DNA of 64,000 bases from Corynebacterium guangdongense (lineage in GTDB: Bacteria; Actinomycetota; Actinomycetes; Mycobacteriales; Mycobacteriaceae): NCBI RefSeq assembly GCF_030408915.1, contig NZ_CP047654.1:1364001-1428000 (forward strand), written 5' to 3'. The translations under genes and the position numbers were made by a program. The notes beneath the pieces are model-generated. The model was given only the letters and a program-made list of their open reading frames with translations. It did no database searches and had not been told where the DNA came from. Shown one piece after another: positions 51,304 to 61,462 of the stretch (positions are counted from its first letter, which is position 1; each line of letters begins with the position of its first letter).

Positions 51304-52773
51304 CTAGATGTTACCCCGAGAGGCCACCCATGCCTCGAGACCGCCGGCGGCCTCCACCTCCTCGCGCGTCGAGCCGTCCACCTCTATGAGTTCGACCCGG
51401 GTGCCGTCGGCGAAGGTGATCAGCTGCCAGGACGCGGAGGTGATGTCCCTGGCGTAGGCCTCGCTGATCTTGCCGCGTGCCCAGGCCCGGGAATCCGCCG
51501 GCGGCTCGGCGGCCGCACGGTGGATTTCCGCCGGCGAGACCAGCGTCTCCATCCGTTGCTTGCGCACCAGCGCGTGGTAGAGGCTGCGGGAGGGATCGAT
51601 GTCGGCGTACTGCAGGTCAATGAGCTTGAGCTTGGCGTCGGACCATGCCACGCCCCGGTCCACGTAGCCTTTGACCAGGGCGTACTTGGCGGTCCAGTCC
51701 AGCAGGTGCCTGGTCGACAACGGATCGGCGAGCATGTCGAGGATCCTCCCCCACAGCTCGACGACCTGCTTGTCGACACTGGTCCGCGGCGTCACGCGGG
51801 CCAGATACTCCCGCTGAATCTCGCGCGCGGTGAGCCGTCGGCCGTCGGCGAGCTCGAGCTCGTGGACGCAGTCGAGATCGCGGGAGACGTGGCGCAGCTC
51901 CGTCACCGCGTCCCTCAGCCGCAGATCCGAGAAGTCCACCCCCTCCTCGATCGCGTCGATGACCAGGCTGGTGGCGCCCAGCTTGAGGAAGTTGGAGTAC
52001 TGCGACATGTTCGCGTCGCCGACGATGACGTGCAGTCGGCGGTAGGTGAGGAAGTCGGCGTGTGGCTCGTCGCGGGTGTTGACGATGCCGCGGTTGAGCG
52101 TCGTCTCCAGGGAGATTTCCTGCTCGAAGTAGTCGGCGCGCTGGGAAATCTGGAAGCCGTCGACCTCCCCGGCGGGTCCGATGCCGACGCGGCCGGCGCC
52201 GGCGTAGATCTGGCGGGTGGTGAAAAACGGGATCAGCGCCCGGGCGAAGCCGTCGAAGTCGGTGGTGCGCAGGAACTGGTAGTTCTCGTGGCTGCCGTAG
52301 GAGGCGCCCTTGCCGTCAACGTTGTTCTTGTAGAACTTCAGCGGCGGACACGGGTCGTGTCCCGCGAGCACCGAGTGCTTCTTCTCCCACAGCCCCGCGA
52401 TGTCCTGGGCGGCCTGGTTGAGGATGACGTCGCCGGCGGCGTCCCAGACCATCGCGTCCCACGCGTTGGCGCACTCCGGGCTCGAGTACTCGGGGTGGGC
52501 GTGGTCGACGTAGTAGCGCGCGCCGTTGGGCAGCACGACATTGGCCACGCCGATCGCGTCCGGGTCCACCACCGGGGTGGTCGAGTAGCGGCGCAGGTCG
52601 AAGCCCCGGGTGTCCTTGAGCGGCGCCTCCCCGGCGTAGTCCCACCGCGAACGTGCGCCGGTGTGCAGGCTGGCGTAGGCGACCACCGCGTGGGTGGAGG
52701 TGACGATCGGCGAGATCGACGGGTCCTCGCAGGTGATGCCGTATTCGGTTTCGGTACCCAGGTAGCGGGCCAT
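51304..52773 (-). CDS. dop: Pup deamidase/depupylase Dop
   Basis: 489 residues. Homologue of PafA with the same GxETEYG start (MARYLGTETEYGITCEDPS), then a long insert with SRWDYAGEAPLKDTRGFD, and YYVDHAHPEYSSPECAN, NNVDGKGASYGSHENYQF, TRDEPHADFLTYRRLHVI. Converts the Pup C-terminal Gln to Glu and also removes Pup from proteins. AAGGAAAAC precedes the ATG. Lies 61 bases past arc. Confidence 0.95.
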   Translation of the reverse strand: MARYLGTETEYGITCEDPSISPIVTSTHAVVAYASLHTGARSRWDYAGEAPLKDTRGFDLRRYSTTPVVDPDAIGVANVVLPNGARYYVDHAHPEYSSPECANAWDAMVWDAAGDVILNQAAQDIAGLWEKKHSVLAGHDPCPPLKFYKNNVDGKGASYGSHENYQFLRTTDFDGFARALIPFFTTRQIYAGAGRVGIGPAGEVDGFQISQRADYFEQEISLETTLNRGIVNTRDEPHADFLTYRRLHVIVGDANMSQYSNFLKLGATSLVIDAIEEGVDFSDLRLRDAVTELRHVSRDLDCVHELELADGRRLTAREIQREYLARVTPRTSVDKQVVELWGRILDMLADPLSTRHLLDWTAKYALVKGYVDRGVAWSDAKLKLIDLQYADIDPSRSLYHALVRKQRMETLVSPAEIHRAAAEPPADSRAWARGKISEAYARDITSASWQLITFADGTRVELIEVDGSTREEVEAAGGLEAWVASRGNI

Positions 52774-52834
52774 GCAGTTTTCCTTGTTCCTTTCAATTGA
52801 CCGACGGCCGACGTCCGATGTCGGCCGGGCGGGC

Positions 52835-54334
52835 TCAGCTGAGCACGCGGGCCTCGACGATGCGGGAACCCCGGACGCCGGAGATGCGTGACCAGGCGTC
52901 CGGGTCGTTGGTGTTGGGCAGGTCCTCGGACTCGTCCTGCTCCATGATCACGGCGGCGCGCAAGTGCTCGGCCGTGAGGCCGGCCACCTCCGCCTCACCG
53001 GCGAGCGACGAGCCCACCGTTTCCTTGATGGCGAGTTTCTTCGCCCGGTCGACGACGTTGGCGATCATGGCGCCGGAAATGAAGTCGCGGTAGTGCAGCG
53101 TCACCTCACCGCCGTCGATGAGGCGCAGCTGAACGTAGGGACGGTCGGCGAAGAGGGCGTCGACCGTGGCGTCGACGAGCTCCTCGCGCGTGGCCGCCAG
53201 CGGCAGCCGCCCGGTGATGTAGCGCCGCGTGATGTCGCGGGCGCCCTCCCGGTCCGGGCGGTCGACGCGGATCTTGATGTCGAGGCGGCCCGGGCGGAGA
53301 ATGGCCGGATCGATGAGCTCCTCGCGGTTGGTGGCGCCGATGACGATGACGTTGCTCAGCGACTCCACCCCGTCGAGCTCGGTGAGCAGCTGGGGCACGA
53401 CGGTGGTCTCCATGTCCGAGGACACGCCGGAACCGCGGGTGCGGAAGATCGACTCCATCTCGTCGAAGAAGACGATGACGGGTTGGCCGGACTCGGCGAT
53501 GTCGCGGGCACGCTCGAAGACCAGACGGATGCGGCGCTCGGTCTCGCCGACGAACTTGTTGAGCAGCTCGGGTCCCTTGACGTTGAGGAAGTGGCTGGAG
53601 CCGCCGCCGAGCTGATTGGCGATCGCCTTGGCGATCAACGTCTTGCCGCAGCCCGGCGGGCCGTAGAGCAGGATTCCCTTCGGCGGGTGCAGCTCGTAGC
53701 GGCGGTAGAGCTCCGGGTAGGTGAAGGGCAGTTCGATGGCGTCGCGGATCTGCTCGATCTGCGCGTCCAGGCCGCCGATGTCCTCCCAGGCGACGTCGGC
53801 TACCTCCTCCAGCGAGAGCTGGTTGACCTCGGTCTTGTCGATGATCTCCGTGGCCAGGCCGAGCTTGGTGTCGACCAGCAGCGTGTCGCCGGCACGGGCG
53901 GTGTCCATCAGGGGTTCGGCCAGGGAGACGACGTTCTCCTCGCCGCTCGCCGACGCCACGATCGCCCGGTCTTCGCCGATGCGCTCCATCAGCTGCGCCA
54001 ATCCCCCGGTCTCCTCGTAACCGCCCTCCTCGACGATGATGAGACCGTCGCCGAGACGCACCCGCATGCCCGGCTTGAGGCTGTTCGGGCTGACGAAGGG
54101 CGAGATCTTCACCCGCAGGCGGTGTCCGGAGGCGTTGAGGATTTCCGCCTCCCGGTGCCGCTGGCCGTAGGCGAGGAAGGTCCCGTAGGTGCTCGCCGGC
54201 TCCGCGAGTTCCTCCAGCTGCGCGTTGAGCTGCTGCAGCTTGTCGCGGGAGTTCTTCAGGGTCTCCGCCAGCCGCCGGTTGCGGGCGGCCAGTGTCGCTT
54301 CCCTGCTCTGGCTGTTCGGTGTGTCGGGCTCCAT
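52835..54334 (-). CDS. arc: AAA ATPase ARC (Mpa homologue), without proteasome-docking tail
   Basis: 499 residues. N-terminal coiled coil (about 10-50: [20 protein letters not shown]) that would bind Pup, two OB folds (about 55-190) and an AAA domain: [17 protein letters not shown] (Walker A), [12 protein letters not shown] (Walker B), [18 protein letters not shown]. The protein ends [11 protein letters not shown], without the GQYL motif by which mycobacterial Mpa docks to the 20S core. It would unfold pupylated proteins without a proteasome. Lies 24 bases from trmI. Confidence 0.95.
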   Translation of the reverse strand: MEPDTPNSQSREATLAARNRRLAETLKNSRDKLQQLNAQLEELAEPASTYGTFLAYGQRHREAEILNASGHRLRVKISPFVSPNSLKPGMRVRLGDGLIIVEEGGYEETGGLAQLMERIGEDRAIVASASGEENVVSLAEPLMDTARAGDTLLVDTKLGLATEIIDKTEVNQLSLEEVADVAWEDIGGLDAQIEQIRDAIELPFTYPELYRRYELHPPKGILLYGPPGCGKTLIAKAIANQLGGGSSHFLNVKGPELLNKFVGETERRIRLVFERARDIAESGQPVIVFFDEMESIFRTRGSGVSSDMETTVVPQLLTELDGVESLSNVIVIGATNREELIDPAILRPGRLDIKIRVDRPDREGARDITRRYITGRLPLAATREELVDATVDALFADRPYVQLRLIDGGEVTLHYRDFISGAMIANVVDRAKKLAIKETVGSSLAGEAEVAGLTAEHLRAAVIMEQDESEDLPNTNDPDAWSRISGVRGSRIVEARVLS

Positions 54335-54358
54335 ACTTGACGAGCCTAGTCGCCGGGC

Positions 54359-55195
54359 CTATCGACGCGCGCGTCGCTGCGGGCGGGGCGGAGTCACCCC
54401 GTCCGCCAGGCGGCGGGTCCACACCAGGAAGGCCGTGTGGGCGTTCATGCGGTGCTCCGGGCGAGTGGCCAGGCCCTCGACCTTCCACTCTCGCAGCAGC
54501 GTCTCCCACGCGCGCGGCTCGGTGAAGCACTGCAGCTCACGGATCTTCTCCATGGTCTTCATCAGCTGTGGGACGGTGGCCACGTAGGTCATGAACACGC
54601 CGCCCGGGATGAGCACGTCCCGGACGGTCTCCATGAACTCCCAGGGTTCGACCATGTCGAGGATGACGCGGTCGACCTTGCCGCCGAGATCCTCCGGGGT
54701 GATCTCCCCGAAGTCGCCCAGGCGCGGCGACCACCACTGCGGACGCTCGCCGAAGTAGTCCTCGACGTTGGCCACGGCGTAGTCAAGGTGATCGTCGCGG
54801 ATCTCGTAGGAGAACACGTGGCCCTCCGGGCCGACGGCGCGCAGCAGGCTCATCGACAGCGCCCCGGAGCCCGCTCCGGCCTCCAGGACGCGCGCGCCCA
54901 TGAAGATGTCGCCCTCAACGAGAATCTGGGCCGAATCCTTCGGGTAGATCACGGCGGCGCCCCGCGGCATGGACAGCACATGGTCGACCATGAGGTGACG
55001 GAAGCACAGGTACTCGGTGCCGAGCGCGGATTCCACCACCGACCCCTCGTCCTTGCCGATGATGTCGTCATGGGCGATCGCGCCCTTGTGGGTGTGTTCT
55101 TTCGCGCCGGGGGTCAGGCGGACGGTGAGGTGACGACGCTTCGGGTCGGTCAGCTGCACCTTGTCGCCGGGCTGGAAGGGGCCGGTGTAGGCCAT
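54359..55195 (-). CDS. trmI: tRNA (adenine-N1)-methyltransferase TrmI
   Basis: 278 residues from ATG 55195 (AAAGGAA seven bases upstream). N-terminal beta domain GPFQPGDKVQLTDPKRRHL, then SAM-binding EAGAGSGALSMSLLRAVGP, VFSYEIRDDHLDYA and VILDMVEPWEF. Makes m1A58 in the T-loop of tRNAs. First gene of the ten-gene leftward run; TAGGAT (55224-55229, minus) is a likely -10. Confidence 0.92.
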   Translation of the reverse strand: MAYTGPFQPGDKVQLTDPKRRHLTVRLTPGAKEHTHKGAIAHDDIIGKDEGSVVESALGTEYLCFRHLMVDHVLSMPRGAAVIYPKDSAQILVEGDIFMGARVLEAGAGSGALSMSLLRAVGPEGHVFSYEIRDDHLDYAVANVEDYFGERPQWWSPRLGDFGEITPEDLGGKVDRVILDMVEPWEFMETVRDVLIPGGVFMTYVATVPQLMKTMEKIRELQCFTEPRAWETLLREWKVEGLATRPEHRMNAHTAFLVWTRRLADGVTPPRPQRRARR

Positions 55196-55370
55196 GCGGG
55201 GTTCCTTTCTCGCGGATCGACTCATCCTAGCGCGGGCGCGGTGCGCGCGGTCAGTTCCCCCGGTGTGCCACCTGCGGTTTTGCCCCGGCAGCCCGACGTG
55301 GCCCCGGTGAATGCCCTGGCCGGCGGAAATGTCCTCGCTGCGTGGCCGGTCAAGCGATAAACTGGCGGGC

Positions 55371-55859
55371 ATGACTGGAATTGAGGAGAAGAACTCCGAC
55401 ATCTCCGCGGCGATTTCCGGGCTCGCCCGCTCCCGGGGCCTGACCGTCGCCGTCGCCGAGTCCCTGACCGGCGGGGCGCTGAGCGCCGAACTGGCCGCCG
55501 CCGAATCCTCCTCGGAGTGGTACGCCGGCGCCGTGGTCGCCTACCAGTCACGCACCAAGTACGACGTGCTCGGTGTCGCGGAGGGGGCTCCGGTGATCAC
55601 GGAATCCGCCGTCCTGCAGATGGCCCGGGGGGTGCGCGAGCTGCTGCGCACCGACGCCGCCGTGGCCGTTTCCGGGGCGGGCGGTCCGGAGGGCCAGGAC
55701 GGGCAGCCGGCCGGAACGGTGTGGATCGCCGTCTCCGTCGGCGAGGACACCCGCACGGAGAAGCACCTGTTCGACGGCTCGCCGGAGGAGATTCTCGCCC
55801 GCACCACGACCAGGGCGCTGACGCTGCTGCGGGAGACGATCAAGCGCGGCAGCGCCTGA
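55371..55859 (+). CDS. CinA C-terminal-domain amidohydrolase (PncC-like)
   Basis: 162 residues. The single CinA-C domain: LTVAVAESLTGGALSAELA with the catalytic Ser-Lys pair region, VAYQSRTKYDVLGV and VSGAGGPEGQDGQPAGTVWIA. Hydrolyses nicotinamide mononucleotide to nicotinate mononucleotide in pyridine-nucleotide recycling. The N-terminal MoeA-like domain of full CinA is absent, as in PncC. Divergent from trmI. Confidence 0.88.
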   Translation: MTGIEEKNSDISAAISGLARSRGLTVAVAESLTGGALSAELAAAESSSEWYAGAVVAYQSRTKYDVLGVAEGAPVITESAVLQMARGVRELLRTDAAVAVSGAGGPEGQDGQPAGTVWIAVSVGEDTRTEKHLFDGSPEEILARTTTRALTLLRETIKRGSA

Positions 55860-55869
55860 GAAACGCCGC

Positions 55870-57093
55870 CTAGAGATCGACCAGGTAGGCGTGGAGGGCG
55901 CGAATGAAGTTCTCCAGGTCACCGACCGAGACCATCTCCCGGGCGGAATGCATGCTCAGCAGCGGGACGCCCACGTCGACGGTGGGGATGCCCAACCGGG
56001 TCGCGGTGATCGGGCCGATGGTGGATCCGCACGGCACCGCGTTGTGGGAGACGAAGCGCTGGATCGGAACGCCCGCGGCCCGGGCGGCGTTTTCCCACCG
56101 GGCGACGCTGGACGCCTCCGAGGCGTAGCGCTGTTTGGCGTTGAACTTGGTCACCGGGCCGGCGCCGAGCAGCGGGCGGTGGGTCGGGTCGTGCTTGCCG
56201 GCGTAGTTCGGATGCACCGCATGCGCCGCGTCAGCGGAGACGCAGGAGGAGGCGGCGTACATCCGGCGCTCGTCGCGGCCCAGGGCGCGGGCGGTGCGCA
56301 CGAGCACGTCCTCCAGGATCGGGCCCGCGGCGCCGGTGGCGGAGGCGGAGCCGACCTCCTCGTGGTCGAAGAAGGCCAGGACCAGGACGTCGTCGCCGAC
56401 TTCCTCGGACGCCACCGCCCCCAGGTAGGCCTGCAGCCCCGCGTAGACGCTGGAGAGGTTGTCGAGGCGCCCGGCCATCACTGCGTCATTGAGGAACTCG
56501 CCCTTCTGGGCGTCGGCGGTGATGAGGTCGTGGGAGATGATGTCGCTGCGGTCGACGCCCAGGGTGCGGGCGATGGTGCCCATGATCGGCGCCGGGGTGA
56601 TCGGCTGCACCGAGGTCTGCGGATCGACCTTGGGATCGCGGTCCAGGTGCGGCGCCAGATGCGGGATGCGGGCGATGGGGCCGGTGTTGACGAGACGCTG
56701 GGAGCCGTCGGCAAGCAGCACTCGCCCGGCGACGGTGAGTTCGCGGTCGAAGAAGGAGGTGATTATCGGGCCACCGTAGACCTCCACGGCGATCTGGTGG
56801 AAGCCGTGCGCATCGAACTCCGGGTTCGGCTTGAGCCAGAACCCCGGAGAGTCCGTGTGCGCGCCGATGATCCGAAACCCCCGTGGCTCGGCCACGTCCG
56901 GCACCCACCACGCCATGACCGCGCCGCCGCGGACCAGGTAACGCCCGCCGGCGGCCTCCCACTCGGCGGTCTCGTCCTGGCGGGTGAAGCTGGCGGCCTC
57001 GAGGGCCTTCGCCACCTCCTCCGCGGCGTGGAAGGAACTCGGTGATGCGGCGATGAAGTCGATGATGGGGCGAACGTCGGGTGTCAGGTTCAT
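55870..57093 (-). CDS. M18-family aspartyl aminopeptidase
   Basis: 407 residues. Zinc ligands and catalytic residues: IIGAHTDSPGFWLKPNP (His, then Asp), FFDHEEVGSASATGAAGP (two Glu, Asp), and the late SMHSAREMVSVGD (His). Length matches bacterial ApeB-type enzymes. Removes acidic N-terminal residues from peptides. Convergent with the CinA-like gene; divergent from the RecB-like gene. Confidence 0.92.
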   Translation of the reverse strand: MNLTPDVRPIIDFIAASPSSFHAAEEVAKALEAASFTRQDETAEWEAAGGRYLVRGGAVMAWWVPDVAEPRGFRIIGAHTDSPGFWLKPNPEFDAHGFHQIAVEVYGGPIITSFFDRELTVAGRVLLADGSQRLVNTGPIARIPHLAPHLDRDPKVDPQTSVQPITPAPIMGTIARTLGVDRSDIISHDLITADAQKGEFLNDAVMAGRLDNLSSVYAGLQAYLGAVASEEVGDDVLVLAFFDHEEVGSASATGAAGPILEDVLVRTARALGRDERRMYAASSCVSADAAHAVHPNYAGKHDPTHRPLLGAGPVTKFNAKQRYASEASSVARWENAARAAGVPIQRFVSHNAVPCGSTIGPITATRLGIPTVDVGVPLLSMHSAREMVSVGDLENFIRALHAYLVDL

Positions 57094-57219
57094 GGGCTCA
57101 ACTCTGCCACGAGCGCGCGTGGACCGTCGGCGGGGCGCGTCACGGGACTACTCGTCACGGGCCCGTGTGAGCGCCGGAAATACGCGCCCGCACGCGCGCC
57201 GATTATGGTTGAGCCCACT

Positions 57220-58086
57220 ATGACACCCCGACCGATCGCCCTGTCCCCCTCCCGAGCCAACGACTACAAGCAGTGCCCGTTGAAGTACCGCCTCCGGGCG
57301 ATCGACAAGTTGCCGGAGCCGAAGACGCTGGCCCAGGTCCGGGGCACCCTCGTGCACGCCTGCCTCGAGGACGTGCACGGCTGGGAACGATCGCGACGCA
57401 CCTATCCGGCGGCGGTTAAGCGCATCAGGCCCAACTGGGAGAAGATGTGCGCGGAGGACGAGGAGATGCTCGAACTCGTCCCGCCGGAGCAGACCGAAGA
57501 ATTCTTCATCGAGTGTCGGACCCTCCTGCGCGGCTACTTCGAGATGGAGAACCCGCAGGGCTTCGACGCCCACGAGGTCGAGATGTACGTCAACACCGTG
57601 CTGCCCAACGGTGTGCCCGTCCGCGGCTTCATCGACCGCGTCGACGTCGCCCCCACCGGCGAGGTCCGCGTCGTCGACTACAAGACCGGCAAGAAGCCCT
57701 CGCCGCGCTTCTCCGACGAGGCGAAGTTTCAGATGCGCTTCTACGCGCTGGTCTACTGGCGGCTCTTCGACGTGATCCCGGCCCAGCTGCGTCTGATGTA
57801 CGTCAAGGTCATTGACTCGATGTTCCTGGCGCCCTCCCGGGAAGAACTGGAGTACTTCGAGCGTGACCTCGGCGATCTCTGGGCGCGCATCGAGGGCGAC
57901 GGGCGCGCCGGGTCCTTCCGGCCGAAGAAGTCGAAGCTGTGCGGCTGGTGCAGCTTCCAGTCGCTGTGCCCCGAATTCGGCGGCACTCCCCCGGACTACC
58001 CGGGCTGGCCCGGATCAGCGGCCGAGGACATCGCCGCCGACGCGCATGAGCGGGTCGAGGCCGAGGGAGACGCCGAGGAGAGTTAG
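57220..58086 (+). CDS. RecB-family PD-(D/E)XK nuclease with probable Fe-S cluster
   Basis: 288 residues from ATG 57220 (an earlier GTG at 57205 is possible). Nuclease motifs: RGTLVHACLEDVH (His), RGFIDRVDVAPTGEVRVVD with the Asp, YKTGKKP (Lys), and QMRFYALVYW. Four cysteines, one in KQCPLKYRLR and three in LCGWCSFQSLC, match the iron-sulfur arrangement of AddB/RecB-like staples. DNA repair role inferred. Its TAG stop shares TTAG with the fhs stop. Confidence 0.87.
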   Translation: MTPRPIALSPSRANDYKQCPLKYRLRAIDKLPEPKTLAQVRGTLVHACLEDVHGWERSRRTYPAAVKRIRPNWEKMCAEDEEMLELVPPEQTEEFFIECRTLLRGYFEMENPQGFDAHEVEMYVNTVLPNGVPVRGFIDRVDVAPTGEVRVVDYKTGKKPSPRFSDEAKFQMRFYALVYWRLFDVIPAQLRLMYVKVIDSMFLAPSREELEYFERDLGDLWARIEGDGRAGSFRPKKSKLCGWCSFQSLCPEFGGTPPDYPGWPGSAAEDIAADAHERVEAEGDAEES

Positions 58087-59741
58087 AACAGACCCGAGAT
58101 CCTGCCGTCCTCGTCGACGTCGATGTTCTCGGCGGAGGGGCGTTTCGGCAGCCCCGGCATGGTCATCACGTCACCGGTCAGGGCGACGATGAAGCCGGCG
58201 CCGGTGCGCGGAATCAGCTTGCGCACATGAAGGGTGTGCCCGGTCGGGGCGCCGAGCTCGCCGGCGTTGTCCGAGAAGGAGTACTGGGTCTTGGAGATGC
58301 ACACCGGGTACTGGTCCCAGCCGTTCTCGAGGATCTGCTGCAGATCCTTCTCCGCGTTCCAGGAGAAGTTGACCTCGCCGGCCCGGTAGACCTCGCGTGC
58401 AATGGTCTCGATGGAGGCGCGCACGCCCTCGGCGGGATCGTAGAGCGGCGTCGACTCGCCTTCGACGAGGCTGTCCAGGACGACCTGGGCCAGTTCCAGC
58501 GCGCCCTCGCCGCCCTTGGCCCAGACCTCGGCCTCGGCCAGCTGGACGCCGAAATCCTCGGCCCACTGCTTCATCCAGGCCCGCTCGGCGTCGGTGTCGG
58601 TGGCGAAGAGATTCAGGGCGATAACCGGGTTAACGCCGAATTTGCGGATGTTCTCCACGTGGCGGGCCAGGTTGGCGACGCCCAGCTCCAGCACCTCAAC
58701 GTTCTCTTCGGTGAGCTTGTCCTTCTTGACGCCGGCGTTGTACTTGATGGAGCGGATGGTCGCGGTGACGACGGCGCCGGCGACGTCGAGCCCACCGAAA
58801 CGGGCCTTGATGTCGAAGAACTTCTCGCCGCCGAGGTCGGAGCCGAAACCGGCCTCGGTGAGCACGATGTCGCCGTACTTCAGGGCCGCACCGGTGGCCA
58901 GGAGCGAGTTGCAGCCGTGGGCGATGTTGGCGAAGGGGCCTCCGTGGACGAACGCCGGGGTTCCGCCGAGCGTCTGCACCAGGTTCGGGTTGAGCGCATC
59001 CTTGAGCAGCGCGGTCAGGGCGCCGGAGGCGCCGATCTGATCCGCGTTGATGGCGGCGCCGTCGAAGGAGTAGCCGATGGTGATGGCTCCCAGGCGACGC
59101 TTGAGGTCGGCCAGATCGGTGGCCAGGCACAGGATCGCCATGATCTCGGAGGCGGCGGTGATGGTGAAGCCGTCCTCGCGGGGAATTCCGTTGGCCTTGC
59201 CCCGCAGACCGATGACGACGTTGCGCAGCGCGCGGTCGTTGACGTCGAGGCAGCGCTGCCAGGTGATCTGGCGCGGGTCGATGCGCAGTTCGTTGCCCTG
59301 CTGGATGTGGTTGTCGATCAGCGCGGCCAGGGTGTTGTTGGCGGCGGTGATGGCGTGGAAATCACCGGTGAAGTGGAGGTTGATGTCCTCCATGGGGACG
59401 ATCTGGGAGTAACCGCCACCGGCGGCGCCGCCCTTGATGCCCATGACCGGGCCCTGGGAGGGCTCACGCAGCGCGACCACTGCCTTGTTGCCCAGCATGG
59501 ACAGTGCATCGGTCAGGCCGATGAGCGTGGTCGACTTTCCCTCTCCCGCCGGGGTCGGCGAGACGCCGGTGACCAGCACCAGCTTGCCGTTTGGGCGATC
59601 CCAGTCGAGCTTGGTGATGTCGACCTTGGCCTTGGTGGTGCCGAAGGGGATGAGCGCGTCCGACGGGATGCCGGCCCGGTCGGCGATGCGGGTGATCGGC
59701 TCCAGGGTGTGCTCCTGGGCAATCTGAACGTCGGACTTCAT
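58083..59741 (-). CDS. fhs: Formate--tetrahydrofolate ligase
   Basis: 552 residues. P-loop VTGVSPTPAGEGKSTTLIGL, EPSQGPVMGIKGGAAGGGY, HFTGDFHAITAANN and TVEG-equivalent region FVHGGPFANIAHGCNS are family signatures. Activates formate onto THF with ATP, feeding one-carbon metabolism. GGAG lies nine bases before the ATG. Downstream of the aspA terminator. Confidence 0.96.
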   Translation of the reverse strand: MKSDVQIAQEHTLEPITRIADRAGIPSDALIPFGTTKAKVDITKLDWDRPNGKLVLVTGVSPTPAGEGKSTTLIGLTDALSMLGNKAVVALREPSQGPVMGIKGGAAGGGYSQIVPMEDINLHFTGDFHAITAANNTLAALIDNHIQQGNELRIDPRQITWQRCLDVNDRALRNVVIGLRGKANGIPREDGFTITAASEIMAILCLATDLADLKRRLGAITIGYSFDGAAINADQIGASGALTALLKDALNPNLVQTLGGTPAFVHGGPFANIAHGCNSLLATGAALKYGDIVLTEAGFGSDLGGEKFFDIKARFGGLDVAGAVVTATIRSIKYNAGVKKDKLTEENVEVLELGVANLARHVENIRKFGVNPVIALNLFATDTDAERAWMKQWAEDFGVQLAEAEVWAKGGEGALELAQVVLDSLVEGESTPLYDPAEGVRASIETIAREVYRAGEVNFSWNAEKDLQQILENGWDQYPVCISKTQYSFSDNAGELGAPTGHTLHVRKLIPRTGAGFIVALTGDVMTMPGLPKRPSAENIDVDEDGRISGLF

Positions 59742-59794
59742 GGTCGTGGGCTCCTTTAGGGCTGGTGGGGATCACTACGCAAAAAGCATAAGCG

Positions 59795-59829
59795 CAAAAG
59801 TCGGGCCGGCGGACGGCTGTCGGCCCGGG
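59795..59829 (-). terminator. aspA terminator
   Basis: CGGGCCG (59802-59808) pairs with CGGCCCG (59821-59827); on the minus strand ACTTTTGCG follows. It lies 116 bases past the aspA stop and just before fhs. Confidence 0.7.
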
Positions 59830-59944
59830 AAGGTCGGGGCCGAATGAAAGCACCAAAGGCCCGCACGTGTCCATTCTGCGACATGTACGGACCCTCACTG
59901 GCATCTCCGTCCTGTGATTTTGCTCTCACCGGCGCCGTGGCCGA

Positions 59945-61387
59945 TTAGTTGGTGGGACCTTCCGGGTAGGTCTTGCCGGCGAAGGTCGGGTTGACCAGGT
60001 TCTCCTTCGACAGCACACGGTCCAGGGTCTCAACGTCCAGGAGCTTGCGCTCCAGGACGATCTCGCGGACGCTGCGCCCGGTCTCGAGCACCTCCCTTAC
60101 CACCAGGTCACCGTTGTGGTGACCGATGAACGGGTTGAGGTAGGTGACGATGCCCGCGGAACGCTCCACGTAACCGCGGGTGACGTTCTCATTCGCCGTG
60201 ATGCCGTCGACGCAACGCGAGCGCAGGGTCTCGGAGGCGGCGGTGAGGAAGCGGATGGACTCGAACAGCGCCTGGGCGATCGCCGGCTCCATGACGTTGA
60301 GCTGCAGCTGACCGGCGTCTGCCGCCATGGTCACGGTGTGGTCGTTGCCGAAGACCTTGAAGCAGACCTGGTTGACGACCTCCGGGATGACCGGGTTGAC
60401 CTTGCCCGGCATGATGGAGGAACCCGCCTGCATCGCCGGGAGGTTGATCTCGTTGAAGCCGGCGCGCGGTCCGGAGGACAGCAGGCGCAGGTCGTTGGAG
60501 ATCTTGGAGAGTTTGATGGCCGCGCGCTTGACGGCGGAGTGGGCGTGGACGTAGTCCCCGGTGTCGCTGGTCGCCTCGATGAGATCCTTCGCGCCCTTGA
60601 TGTTGAGCCCGGTGACCTCGCCGAGCGCCTTGACCACTTCCTCCTGGTAGCCCGGCGGTGTGTTGACGCCAGTGCCGATGGCGGTCGCGCCCATGTTGAC
60701 GGCGAGCAGGGCCATGGCCGCGTTCCGCAGGACGGCCTCCTCCTCCTCCAGCGTGCTGGCGAAGCCGTGGAACTCGGAGCCGAGGGTCATCGGGACGGCG
60801 TCCTGCAGCTGGGTGCGGCCCATCTTGAGGACGTCCTTGAACTCCTCGCCCTTGGCGCGGAAGGACTGCGCGAGCTCATCGAGCTCCTCGCTGAGACGCT
60901 TGAGCGCGAAGTACAGGCCGATGCGCAGACCCGTCGGGTAGGCGTCGTTGGTGGACTGGCTCATGTTGACGTCATCGTTGGGGTTGATGATGTCGTAGCG
61001 GCCCTTCTCGTACCCGAGGTGCTCGAGGGCGAGGTTGGCGACGACCTCGTTGGCGTTCATGTTGGTCGAGGTGCCCGCACCGCCCTGGAAGACGTCGATC
61101 GGGAACTGGTTCATCGCCCGGCCCTCGTAGTAGATACGGTCGCACGCCCAGACGATGGCGTCACACTTTTCCTTGGGCAGCACGCGCAGGCGGTAATTCG
61201 CCAGCGCGGCGGCTTTTTTCGCGGCCGCCAGGCCACGGATCATGTCCGGAAGCTGGTTGATGGTGGTGCGTGAGATCGGGAAGTTGTTCGTCGCGCGCTG
61301 GGTGTGGATTCCGTAGTACGCCTCGGACGGAACCTCCAGCGTGCCGAGGAGATCCTCCTCGGTACGGGTGCCGGCTACCTCAGTCAT
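59945..61387 (-). CDS. aspA: Aspartate ammonia-lyase
   Basis: 480 residues. Fumarase/aspartase superfamily: [33 protein letters not shown] and the catalytic SS-loop [15 protein letters not shown]. The N-terminal [15 protein letters not shown] block favours aspartase over fumarase. Deaminates aspartate to fumarate. AAAGGG precedes the ATG by ten bases. A terminator follows. Confidence 0.95.
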   Translation of the reverse strand: MTEVAGTRTEEDLLGTLEVPSEAYYGIHTQRATNNFPISRTTINQLPDMIRGLAAAKKAAALANYRLRVLPKEKCDAIVWACDRIYYEGRAMNQFPIDVFQGGAGTSTNMNANEVVANLALEHLGYEKGRYDIINPNDDVNMSQSTNDAYPTGLRIGLYFALKRLSEELDELAQSFRAKGEEFKDVLKMGRTQLQDAVPMTLGSEFHGFASTLEEEEAVLRNAAMALLAVNMGATAIGTGVNTPPGYQEEVVKALGEVTGLNIKGAKDLIEATSDTGDYVHAHSAVKRAAIKLSKISNDLRLLSSGPRAGFNEINLPAMQAGSSIMPGKVNPVIPEVVNQVCFKVFGNDHTVTMAADAGQLQLNVMEPAIAQALFESIRFLTAASETLRSRCVDGITANENVTRGYVERSAGIVTYLNPFIGHHNGDLVVREVLETGRSVREIVLERKLLDVETLDRVLSKENLVNPTFAGKTYPEGPTN

Positions 61388-61462
61388 GGGGGGAGACCCT
61401 TTCTCAATCGAAGTGATACCCCCTCCACCTTAGCCAACCCTGGCCTAAGACCGGCCCCCGGC

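Noticed and set aside
51100-51310. Possible prcA/prcB remnant between pup and pafA
   Set aside because: pup and pafA overlap by four bases and dop is three bases from pup, so no space exists.
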